Below are positions 15,963 to 23,268 of a stretch of DNA of 64,000 bases, piece after piece (the stretch's first letter is position 1; each line of letters opens with the position of its first letter). Under the pieces are notes generated by a model, which was given only the letters and a program-made list of their open reading frames with translations, searched no databases and was not told where the DNA came from. The stretch covers positions 1 to 64,000 of the forward strand of contig JACKCD010000021.1 of assembly GCA_020634215.1 (NCBI GenBank), written 5' to 3'. The translations under genes and the position numbers were made by a program. This stretch comes from Ardenticatenaceae bacterium (lineage in GTDB: Bacteria > Chloroflexota > Anaerolineae > Promineifilales > Promineifilaceae).

Positions 15963-16604
15963 ATGGAGATAAGCAGCAGCTTACGTAAAGAATACACTAG
16001 GGCAGGGTTGCAGCGCGAAGATTTGCAACCAGACCCATTTCAACAATTTGAAAAATGGTTCCAGCAGGCGTGCAGTGCCCAACTGGTTGAACCCAACGCC
16101 ATGAGCCTGGCAACCGTTTCCCCCACTGGCGAACCCACCATCCGCACCATGCTACTCAAATATTTTGACAGCAGCGGCTTTGTCTTTTTCACCAGTTACG
16201 AAAGCCCCAAAGCACTCGATATGGCGCAAAACCCACAGGTCGCGTTGCTTTTCACCTGGCTACCGCTAGAGCGTCAGCTTCGTATCAACGGGCTGGTGGA
16301 AAAAATATCTACGGCCGAATCGCTCAAATATTTTTTGACGCGGCCACGCGGCAGTCAGTTGGGCGCATGGAGTTCACAGCAAAGCCATATCATCGGTTCC
16401 CGTCAGCTTTTGGAAATGAAATTTGATGAGATTCGGCGCAAATTCCAGGAGGGCGAGATACCCTTGCCTGCCTTTTGGGGCGGCTATCGCGTGGTTCCCC
16501 ACCGCTTTGAGTTTTGGCAGGGGCGTGAAAATCGGCTGCATGACCGTTTTCGCTATACGTTACAGCCGGATGATTCCTGGGAGATTGCGCGGTTAGCACC
16601 GTAA
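15963..16604 (+). CDS. pdxH: Pyridoxamine/pyridoxine 5'-phosphate oxidase
   Basis: From ATG 15963 the product is 213 residues, the standard PdxH length. Conserved blocks are IRTMLLKYFDSSGFVFFTSY (FMN and substrate binding), ALLFTWLPLERQLRINGLVE, GAWSSQQSHII, PAFWGGYRVVPHRFEFWQG and the terminal RLHDRFRY...WEIARLAP. The Arg and His of the RLHDR motif position the phosphate and cofactor. The enzyme oxidises PNP or PMP to pyridoxal 5'-phosphate with FMN and oxygen, the last step of vitamin B6 salvage. An in-frame upstream extension to 15819 has no conservation and is rejected. It is followed by a long inverted repeat and then by nifJ. Confidence 0.95.
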   Translation: MEISSSLRKEYTRAGLQREDLQPDPFQQFEKWFQQACSAQLVEPNAMSLATVSPTGEPTIRTMLLKYFDSSGFVFFTSYESPKALDMAQNPQVALLFTWLPLERQLRINGLVEKISTAESLKYFLTRPRGSQLGAWSSQQSHIIGSRQLLEMKFDEIRRKFQEGEIPLPAFWGGYRVVPHRFEFWQGRENRLHDRFRYTLQPDDSWEIARLAP

Positions 16605-16607
16605 GAG

Positions 16608-16683
16608 ATTGGAGATTGGGAATTAGAGATTGGGGATTGGCACAAGCAAAGCGACCAATCCCCAATCTCTAATCTCTAATCCC
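16608..16683. repeat. Long inverted repeat of word type gagattggg
   Basis: The left arm repeats gattgggaattagagattgg; the right arm is accaatccccaatctctaat. Loop around gcacaagcaaagcg. It lies between pdxH and nifJ and belongs to a family also found at 21366, 35014 and 60897. Confidence 0.7.
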
Positions 16684-16704
16684 TATCAACCAAAGGATAA
16701 AACT

Positions 16705-19700
16705 ATGCCCAAGCAAATTATGACAATTGACGCCAACGAGGCGGTAGCGCGGGTGGCACACAAGGTAAATGAGGTGATTGCCATTTACCCGATCACGCCC
16801 GCTTCTCCAATTGGCGAATGGGCGGATCAATGGTCGGCCGAGGGACAGCGCAACATTTGGGGCGATGTGCCGCAGGTGGTCGAAATGCAGTCGGAAGGGG
16901 GGGCAGCGGGGGCCGTTCACGGCGCACTCCAAACGGGTGCCTTAACCACAACCTTCACCGCTTCCCAGGGGCTGCTGCTGATGATTCCCAATATGTACAA
17001 AATTGCCGGTGAGCTAACGCCGACGGTGTTCCACATTGCGGCGCGGTCGCTGGCGGCGCAGGCACTCTCCATTTTTGGCGACCACAGCGACGTGATGGCG
17101 GCGCGAAACACCGGTTTTGCCCTCTTAGCCTCCAACTCAGTGCAAGAAGCGGCCGATTTTGCCCTGATCGCTTCGGCGGCGACGCTAAAGGCGCGGGTGC
17201 CGTTTTTGCACTTTTTTGATGGTTTCCGCACCTCGCATGAGATCAGCAAGATGGAGTTGATTGACGAGCTGGTGATGGGGCTGCTGATGGACGAGCAGGC
17301 GATTGCCGCACACCGGGCGCGGGGGCTAACCCCCGACAATCCGTTTATTCGCGGCACGGCGCAAAACCCCGATGTTTTTTTCCAGGCGCGGGAGAGCGTG
17401 AACCCGTTTTATCTGGCTTGCCCTGAGGTGGTGCAGCAGACGATGGATCAGTTTGGCAAGCTGACGGGGCGGCAGTATGGGCTGTTTGAATACAGCGGTG
17501 CACCGGATGCGGAGCGGGTACTGGTGCTAATGGGGTCGGGGGCGGAGACGGTGGAACAAACGGCCGTTTTTCTCCACCAACACCAAAACGAAAAAGTAGG
17601 CGTGGTCAAAGTGCGGCTTTATCGGCCGTTTGCTGCCGAGCGTTTTGTAGCCGCCTTGCCCAGCACCGTCAAAGCGGTGGCCGTGCTGGATCGCACCAAG
17701 GAGCCAGGGGCAACTGGCGACCCACTTTATTTAGATGTGGTGTCGGCGCTGATGGATTATTGGGATGGGGAGTTGCCGAGAGTGATAAACGGCCGTTATG
17801 GTCTCTCTTCCAAAGAATTTACCCCCGGCATGGTCAAAGCCATTTACGACGAGCTTGCCAAATCACAGCCCAAACGCCGTTTCACCATCGGCATCAACGA
17901 CGATGTAACCCACACTAGCTTGCCGTGGGACAAAGACTTTGAGATTGAATCCGACGACACTGTTCGCGCTGTCTTTTATGGGCTTGGTTCTGACGGCACC
18001 GTGGGAGCCAACAAAAACACCATCAAAATCATCGGTGAAGAAACGCCCAACTTTGCTCAAGGCTACTTTGTCTACGACTCCAAAAAAGCGGGGGCGGTGA
18101 CTGTTTCCCATTTACGCTTCGGTCATCACCCCATTCATGCACCCTACTTGATTCAGTCGGCCAACTTTGTTGCTTGTCATCAGTTCAACTTTTTGGAGCG
18201 GTACGATGTGGCGCGGTTGGCGGCAACCGGCGCGACTTTCCTACTCAACAGCCCCTATGGCCCTGACGAAGTATGGGATCATCTGCCGCGCAGCTTGCAA
18301 GCGGCCATCATTGATAAACAACTCCGCTTTTATGTGGTAGATGGCTACCGCGTAGCCAAGGAAACGGGGATGGGGCGGCGCATCAACACCGTCATGCAAA
18401 CCTGCTTCTTTGCCCTCACCGATGTTATTCCCACCGAAGAGGCGATTGGCTCGATCAAAACTGCCATCCAAAAGACATATGGTAAGCGGGGAGAGCGGGT
18501 AGTTGAGCAAAACTTTGCCGCCGTGGACGAGGCGCTCACCCATCTTTACGAGGTGGTTGTGCCCACTGAGCCGAGCAGCGATTTTGAACGGCCGCCCATT
18601 GTGCCCGATTTTGCTCCTGAATTTATCCAGTCCGTCACCGCCCGCATCATTGAGGGGGTGGGGGATGATTTGCCGGTTAGTGCGCTGCCGATTGACGGCA
18701 CTTACCCCTCCGGCACGACGCAGTGGGAAAAGCGCAACATCGCCACCGAAATCCCGGTGTGGGATCCCGACATTTGCATTCAGTGTGGTAAATGCGTGCT
18801 GGCTTGCCCCCATGCGGTAGTGCGGATGAAGATATATGACACTGACCAGCTTGAGAACGCCCCCGACAGTTTCAAATCGGCTCCGGCGCGGTTCAAAGAG
18901 TTCAAAGACATGGCTTATTCGCTGCAAGTGGCACCGGAAGATTGCACCGGCTGTTCGCTGTGTGTAGAGGCGTGCCCGGTGAAAAACAAGGCGCAGCCAA
19001 AGTTCAAGGCGATTAACATGGAGCCGCAGTTGCCACTGCGCGAGCAGGAGCGGGAAAACTGGGAGTTCTTCAAGGCGCTGCCGGAGATGGATCGGACGAC
19101 AATTCCGCTCAACCAGATCAAATATTCCCAGCTTGTGTCGCCGCTGTTTGAGTTCTCTGGCGCATGTGCTGGGTGTGGTGAAACGCCATATCTGGGGCTG
19201 CTCAGTCGGTTGTTTGGCGAGCGCACTATTGTTGCCAACGCTACGGGCTGTTCCTCTATTTATGGCGGCAATTTGCCGACCACGCCGTGGGCGAAAAATA
19301 AGGACGGACGTGGCCCGGCCTGGGCAAACTCTCTGTTTGAGGACAACGCGGAGTTTGGCTTAGGGATGCGGGTGGCGCTGGATCAGCGGATGGAGATGGC
19401 GAGCAACCTGCTGCAGCGGCTCAAGACGCTGGTGGGTGACGAGCTGGCCGACGACATTTTGATTGCCACGCAGAAGAGCGAAGCGGACATTGCCGCCCAG
19501 CGGGAGCGGGTGGAATGGTTGAAGGCACGACTGGCGGAGCTACAGGCCGACCCGAAAATTGACGGTCATCAAGCGTCCATCACGCGGCTGCTGAGTTTGG
19601 CCGATGTCTTTGTGAAAAAGGATATTTGGATTGTCGGCGGCGACGGCTGGGCGTATGACATTGGCTTTGGTGGTTTAGACCATGTGTTGGCTTCAGGGCG

Positions 19701-20259
19701 CAACATCAACGTGCTGGTGATGGACACCGAAGTGTATTCCAACACCGGCGGGCAGATGTCGAAGGCAACGCCGCGTGGGGCAATTGCCAAGTTTGCCGCC
19801 GGTGGCAAGCCGTTGGCGAAGAAGGATTTGGGGCAGTTGGCGATGAGCTATGGCAATGTCTATGTGGCGCAGGTGGCGTTTGGGGCGAATGACCGGCAAA
19901 CGCTACAGGCACTGCTGGAGGCGGAGGCGTATGATGGGCCGTCGCTGGTGATTGCTTACAGCCACTGCATTGCCCACGGTTATGATTTGAAGTTTGGGCT
20001 GGCTCAACAGCAAACGGCCGTTTCTTCTGGCTACTGGCCTCTTTATCGCTTTAATCCAGATGCAGTGGATGAGGATAAACGGCCGTTAACCCTGGACAGC
20101 AAACCCCCAGCCACGCCGCTGGAACAATATATGTACCGTGAAGGGCGTTACCGGATGTTGCAGCAGCGTGACCCACAAACGGCCGTTCATATGCTCGAAT
20201 TGGCAAAAGCCGACGTGGCGGCCAAGTGGGAGCGTTTGTCGGGAAACGGTAATCAGTAA
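16705..20259 (+). CDS. nifJ: Pyruvate:ferredoxin (flavodoxin) oxidoreductase
   Basis: The 1184-residue single-chain enzyme oxidises pyruvate with CoA to acetyl-CoA, CO2 and reduced ferredoxin in the cytoplasm. It has the domain order of NifJ: pyruvate-binding N-terminus (IAIYPITPASPIGEWAD near 27), the central CoA/transketolase-like region, two 4Fe-4S clusters (CIQCGKCVLACPHAV near 690 and CTGCSLCVEACPVKN near 747), and the C-terminal thiamine-diphosphate domain (ACAGCGETPY near 820, GGDGWAYDIGFGG near 978, NTGGQMSKATP). The last cluster uses the CAGC and GCSSIYGG cysteines. Start at 16705 follows AAAGGAT; an extension into the upstream hairpin is rejected. It leads a co-directional set with a DHOD-like gene, a CBS gene and usp. 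Five palindrome copies lie inside. Confidence 0.95.
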   Translation: MPKQIMTIDANEAVARVAHKVNEVIAIYPITPASPIGEWADQWSAEGQRNIWGDVPQVVEMQSEGGAAGAVHGALQTGALTTTFTASQGLLLMIPNMYKIAGELTPTVFHIAARSLAAQALSIFGDHSDVMAARNTGFALLASNSVQEAADFALIASAATLKARVPFLHFFDGFRTSHEISKMELIDELVMGLLMDEQAIAAHRARGLTPDNPFIRGTAQNPDVFFQARESVNPFYLACPEVVQQTMDQFGKLTGRQYGLFEYSGAPDAERVLVLMGSGAETVEQTAVFLHQHQNEKVGVVKVRLYRPFAAERFVAALPSTVKAVAVLDRTKEPGATGDPLYLDVVSALMDYWDGELPRVINGRYGLSSKEFTPGMVKAIYDELAKSQPKRRFTIGINDDVTHTSLPWDKDFEIESDDTVRAVFYGLGSDGTVGANKNTIKIIGEETPNFAQGYFVYDSKKAGAVTVSHLRFGHHPIHAPYLIQSANFVACHQFNFLERYDVARLAATGATFLLNSPYGPDEVWDHLPRSLQAAIIDKQLRFYVVDGYRVAKETGMGRRINTVMQTCFFALTDVIPTEEAIGSIKTAIQKTYGKRGERVVEQNFAAVDEALTHLYEVVVPTEPSSDFERPPIVPDFAPEFIQSVTARIIEGVGDDLPVSALPIDGTYPSGTTQWEKRNIATEIPVWDPDICIQCGKCVLACPHAVVRMKIYDTDQLENAPDSFKSAPARFKEFKDMAYSLQVAPEDCTGCSLCVEACPVKNKAQPKFKAINMEPQLPLREQERENWEFFKALPEMDRTTIPLNQIKYSQLVSPLFEFSGACAGCGETPYLGLLSRLFGERTIVANATGCSSIYGGNLPTTPWAKNKDGRGPAWANSLFEDNAEFGLGMRVALDQRMEMASNLLQRLKTLVGDELADDILIATQKSEADIAAQRERVEWLKARLAELQADPKIDGHQASITRLLSLADVFVKKDIWIVGGDGWAYDIGFGGLDHVLASGRNINVLVMDTEVYSNTGGQMSKATPRGAIAKFAAGGKPLAKKDLGQLAMSYGNVYVAQVAFGANDRQTLQALLEAEAYDGPSLVIAYSHCIAHGYDLKFGLAQQQTAVSSGYWPLYRFNPDAVDEDKRPLTLDSKPPATPLEQYMYREGRYRMLQQRDPQTAVHMLELAKADVAAKWERLSGNGNQ

Positions 20260-20327
20260 ACAGTAAACAGTAATCGGTAATCAGTGAGATGGACTGAGTA
20301 CTGATTACTGTTTACCGATTACTGAAA
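20252..20327. repeat. Long inverted repeat of word type cagtaatcgg
   Basis: The left arm is made of aatcagtaaacagtaatcgg and similar words; the right arm is tactgattactgtttaccga. Located in the short space between nifJ and the DHOD-like gene, so if it folds in RNA it could set relative expression of the two. Confidence 0.65.
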
Positions 20328-20340
20328 CCTGGAGATAAAA

Positions 20341-21345
20341 ATGGACTTAACAACAACCTATCTAGGGTTGACGCTCAAAAACCCAATCGTGCCGTCGTCG
20401 TCGCCGCTGGCGCGGAACTTGGGTAAGCTGCGGCAAATGGAAGACGCAGGCGCGGCGGCAGTGGTGTTACACTCCTTATTTGAAGAAGAGATCAACGCCG
20501 AGAGCGAAACGCTGGATCGCTATCTAAATGAAGGGAGCGAGAGTTACGGCGAGGCATTATCTTACTTCCCCGAGGCACCGATGTATGCTTCCATTGGGCC
20601 AGATGCCTACCTGGGGTATCTGAGCGAGGCGAAGCGGGCACTGGATATTCCCGTTATTGCCAGCCTGAATGGGGTGTCGGCCGGCGGCTGGACGCGCTAT
20701 GCACGGCTGATGCAGGAGGCGGGGGCGGATGCGCTGGAACTCAACGTTTACTATGTGCCGACGCGGCTTGACGTGAGTGGAGCCGAGGTAGAGCAGATGT
20801 ACCTGGATGTGCTGCGGGATGTAAAGCATCATGTGACGATTCCTGTGGCGATGAAGCTCAATCCTTACTTTAGCTCTACCGCCCATATGGCAAACCAGTT
20901 GGCACAGGCAGGGGCGGATGGGCTGGTGCTGTTTAACCGCTTTTATCAGCCTGATCTGGATTTAAATCATTTGGCGGTGGTGCCCAATTTGCACCTTAGT
21001 GGTTCAGCCGAAATGCGGCTGCCACTGCGCTGGATTGCCATTCTCTACGGCCACATTGCGGCTGATTTGGCACTGACAACGGGGATTCACACGGGTGAGG
21101 ATGCGTTGAAGGGGATTGCGGCCGGGGCGACGGTGGTGATGATGGCATCGGCGTTGTTGCAGATGGGGGTGGGGCGGATAACGGCCGTTCTTACCGAAAT
21201 GACCCACTGGCTGCAAGAACACGAGTACGAATCGCTTGCACAACTGCGCGGCAGCCTGAGCCAGCGTAACTGCGGTGCGCCTGCTGCTTTTGAGCGGGCA
21301 AACTATATTCAAGTGGTGGGTTCTTATGCCCCCAGTCTCATGTAA
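20341..21345 (+). CDS. Dihydroorotate dehydrogenase-like protein (nifJ-associated)
   Basis: The 334-residue TIM-barrel flavoprotein begins MDLTTTYLGLTLKNPIVPSS, like class 1 dihydroorotate dehydrogenases. It retains DALELNVYY (Asn), PVAMKLNPYF (Lys) and GLVLFNRFYQPD plus a C-terminal FMN phosphate loop (TTGIHTGEDALKGIAAGATVV). The usual catalytic Cys/Ser loop of true PyrD is not obvious. Proteins of this kind often sit next to nifJ in other genomes and are thought to do something other than pyrimidine synthesis. A second copy is at 29832, next to the kor cluster, so each 2-oxoacid oxidoreductase has one. A role in redox or ferredoxin-linked metabolism is inference. Confidence 0.75.
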   Translation: MDLTTTYLGLTLKNPIVPSSSPLARNLGKLRQMEDAGAAAVVLHSLFEEEINAESETLDRYLNEGSESYGEALSYFPEAPMYASIGPDAYLGYLSEAKRALDIPVIASLNGVSAGGWTRYARLMQEAGADALELNVYYVPTRLDVSGAEVEQMYLDVLRDVKHHVTIPVAMKLNPYFSSTAHMANQLAQAGADGLVLFNRFYQPDLDLNHLAVVPNLHLSGSAEMRLPLRWIAILYGHIAADLALTTGIHTGEDALKGIAAGATVVMMASALLQMGVGRITAVLTEMTHWLQEHEYESLAQLRGSLSQRNCGAPAAFERANYIQVVGSYAPSLM

Positions 21346-21365
21346 CGAAATGTAAATTGGCCTTT

Positions 21366-21421
21366 TGAGATTAGAGATTGGAGATTGACCAATTTCCAAT
21401 CTTTAACCTCCAATCTCCAAT
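21366..21421. repeat. Inverted repeat of word type gagattgga
   Basis: Left arm gagattagagattggagatt, right arm aacctccaatctccaat; loop near accaattt. It lies between the DHOD-like and CBS genes and is the same word family as 16608. Confidence 0.65.
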
Positions 21422-21437
21422 GTTTAAGGAGCAAACT

Positions 21438-21872
21438 ATGTTGACTGTAAAAGATTTGATGACTGCCAACCCTGACACCATTACCCCGGACGCGACGCTT
21501 GGGGCAGCCATTGCTGAGATGAACCGTTTTGATGATCGCCAGCTTCCCGTGGTGGACAAATATGGCAGGCTGGTTGGCATGATCACCGAGCGCGATATTC
21601 GATTGGCGGTCAATTCGCCGCTGCTGTCGGAGGATTCAACGCTGCGGATTCGGTTGCTAGAGCGGTTTTTGGTAGAAGATTGTATGACGCGCCATGTGGT
21701 GTCGGTCTTGCCAGAAACACCGCTGCATGAGGCGGCCAAGATATTGGCAACTCGTCGTTTTGGGGCACTGCCGGTAGTTATGGATAATGAGCTGGTTGGC
21801 ATTTTGAGCGTGACGGATTTGCTGGAATATCTGGCACGGCAGCCGGCGTTAGAGGCCAACATGCCGATTTAG
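21438..21872 (+). CDS. CBS-domain pair protein
   Basis: The 144-residue protein consists of two CBS motifs: LTVKDLMTANPDTITPDATL...LPVVDKYGRLVGMITERDIR, and CMTRHVVSVLPETPLHEAA...ALPVVMDNELVGILSVTDLL, cited here by their ends. Such stand-alone Bateman modules bind adenine nucleotides and sense energy state; the mycobacterial hypoxia protein HRP1 has the same layout. The start at 21438 follows TAAGGAG. It lies between the DHOD-like gene and a usp gene on the same strand, likely one operon. The paralogous set at 29.8-32.3 kb also contains a CBS protein (30912). Confidence 0.85.
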   Translation: MLTVKDLMTANPDTITPDATLGAAIAEMNRFDDRQLPVVDKYGRLVGMITERDIRLAVNSPLLSEDSTLRIRLLERFLVEDCMTRHVVSVLPETPLHEAAKILATRRFGALPVVMDNELVGILSVTDLLEYLARQPALEANMPI

Positions 21873-21943
21873 AAAACTTAGCCCTGAGGATATTGTGCCT
21901 GGCGATGCCGTTGGGCGCAATATCCATGCGAGAAAGTGTTGCC

Positions 21944-22405
21944 ATGTTTGCACATTTGTTGGTTCCCCTCGATGGTTCCCCGTTTGCTGAAGTTGCCTTA
22001 AAAGCGGCCGTTGACCTGGCCGACAAATACCAAAGCCGATTGCTCTTGGTCTATGTGGTCAATGTTCCCCATGCCGCCAGTGCGTTTGCCGATGAAGCCC
22101 ATGACCAACTTTTGGATCACATTCGCCATCGCGTATTTGCTGATGCCCTGGCCTATTTAGAAGCCAAGGAAATAGGGCTACGGCAGCAGGGGTATCGCGT
22201 TGCATCCAAATTGATCGAGGGTCAAGATGTGGCCGATACTATTTTAGAGATTGCCCGTGAAGAATTGGTAGATACCATTGTGATGTGTACACATGGGCGT
22301 AGCGGCATTGGCCGCTGGGTGTTTGGAAGTGTAGCCGAGAAGGTGCTGCGCGGGGCAGAGATACCGCTTTTGTTACTGCGACCGGAAAGCGAAGGTGATG
22401 CCTAG
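21944..22405 (+). CDS. Universal stress protein, single UspA domain
   Basis: The product from ATG 21944 is 153 residues: MFAHLLVPLDGSPFAEVALK at the start, a central helix-rich region, and the ATP-binding loop CTHGRSGIGRWVFGSVAEKV near the C-terminus followed by PLLLLRPE. The G-x2-G-x9-GS motif suggests an ATP-binding Usp. It is the last gene of the nifJ-DHOD-CBS-usp series. Its stop overlaps by 4 bases the stop region of the convergent receiver gene. Two other Usp genes in the window share the SVTEKVL-type loop. Confidence 0.85.
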   Translation: MFAHLLVPLDGSPFAEVALKAAVDLADKYQSRLLLVYVVNVPHAASAFADEAHDQLLDHIRHRVFADALAYLEAKEIGLRQQGYRVASKLIEGQDVADTILEIAREELVDTIVMCTHGRSGIGRWVFGSVAEKVLRGAEIPLLLLRPESEGDA

Positions 22406-22848
22406 AAGAGGCTGGGCTGAGGTAGCAATATGTTCATGGGGGGAAAGGGGGGAGAAACGGCCGTTTTTGGCACCGCACCAACTGCCTTTTCAATGGATTG
22501 GATCAGATGTGGCGTATCAATCGTCTTCAGCAAATATTGCTGTGCGCCAGCCTGTAATAGTGCTTCCCGTTCCAACTCATCAGCATAAGACGCTAAAACC
22601 AACACGCAAGACCCCGTATTCACCAATTGTCGCACCTGCATAATCACGAACTTCAGCTCTTCATTCAACGGGTGCCGCAACCCCAACAACACAACGTCTG
22701 GCTTACGCAATTTCATATAGCTCAACGCCTCAGCAATCGTCGCTACCGTATCAACCTGTTCAATACCCTTGGCAGATTGCAACCGGGTGGCTAAGGCTCG
22801 ACGAACGGCCGTATGCGATTCAATAATTAAAAGGTTTAAAGAGTTCAT
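22402..22848 (-). CDS. Degenerate response-regulator receiver domain
   Basis: From ATG 22848 the 148 residues follow a CheY-like fold: LNLLIIESHTAVRRALATRL, KPDVVLLGLRHPL, VLVLASYADELEREALLQAG and QYLLKTIDTPHL. The phospho-acceptor aspartate is replaced by Gly (residue 56, VVLLGLR), and the acidic pair after strand 1 is ES instead of DD. The switch Thr/Ser (LASYA) and Lys (LLKT) remain. It therefore cannot be phosphorylated in the normal way and may be an atypical receiver working by protein contacts. There is no output domain. A perfect TGAC-N4-GTCA palindrome lies about 66 bases upstream. Confidence 0.75.
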   Translation of the reverse strand: MNSLNLLIIESHTAVRRALATRLQSAKGIEQVDTVATIAEALSYMKLRKPDVVLLGLRHPLNEELKFVIMQVRQLVNTGSCVLVLASYADELEREALLQAGAQQYLLKTIDTPHLIQSIEKAVGAVPKTAVSPPFPPMNILLPQPSLF

Positions 22849-22913
22849 GTGCGCCACCAATGATTTTGGTTAATAGTTGTAGCAGTATAGCAATTAGCGA
22901 ACATGCTTAGCAG

Positions 22914-22925
22914 TGACCTATGTCA
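22914..22925. promoter_or_regulatory. Candidate Dos-like operator TGAC-N4-GTCA
   Basis: TGACCTATGTCA is a perfect interrupted palindrome 66 bases upstream of the atypical receiver gene. Half-site and spacing match the core of the mycobacterial DosR box (GGAC-N4-GTCC) except for the outer base. The same form occurs at 29744. Confidence 0.45.
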
Positions 22926-23005
22926 TTGATAGCGACTGATGGATGTCACGCCGTATATATTTGCTCCGTACCACGCCACCCTCTTTTTCCGGCCAAATAG
23001 ACGTT

Positions 23006-23093
23006 AGTACTGTGGTACTTCTGAATATTTCTAAAAAAAGCAGCTTTTAACGCGGCATGTAATGTTTTCTTGGATAATAAGTACTGTAGTACT
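23006..23093. promoter_or_regulatory. Twin inverted repeats AGTAC-TGTR-GTACT upstream of the RTX gene
   Basis: Two 14-base sites, AGTACTGTGGTACT (23006-23019) and AGTACTGTAGTACT (23080-23093), differ at one loop base and are 74 bases apart. They sit in an AT-rich 420-base gap between the receiver and the RTX gene, about 180-260 bases before the latter. They look like paired operators for an unknown regulator. The rest of the gap holds only a weak 79-codon frame on the minus strand, which I do not accept as a gene. Confidence 0.5.
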
Positions 23094-23268
23094 AAAAAGA
23101 TGGTGAGTGGAATTAGGAAATGCACACATAACGGCGGGAGCCTTTCCACAAACATCAACAATTTATCATGAATAACAGCAACCACAGGTGGTTCTGTTTG
23201 CCCTGCCTACATCATGGCGTGGCTCCGTAGAGGAAACCATAACAAAGGAATTGCAAGGGAAATTCATC

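Noticed and set aside
22946..23185. 79-residue membrane-like frame on the minus strand
   Set aside because: It spans the twin inverted repeats, has no convincing start signal and no recognisable family.
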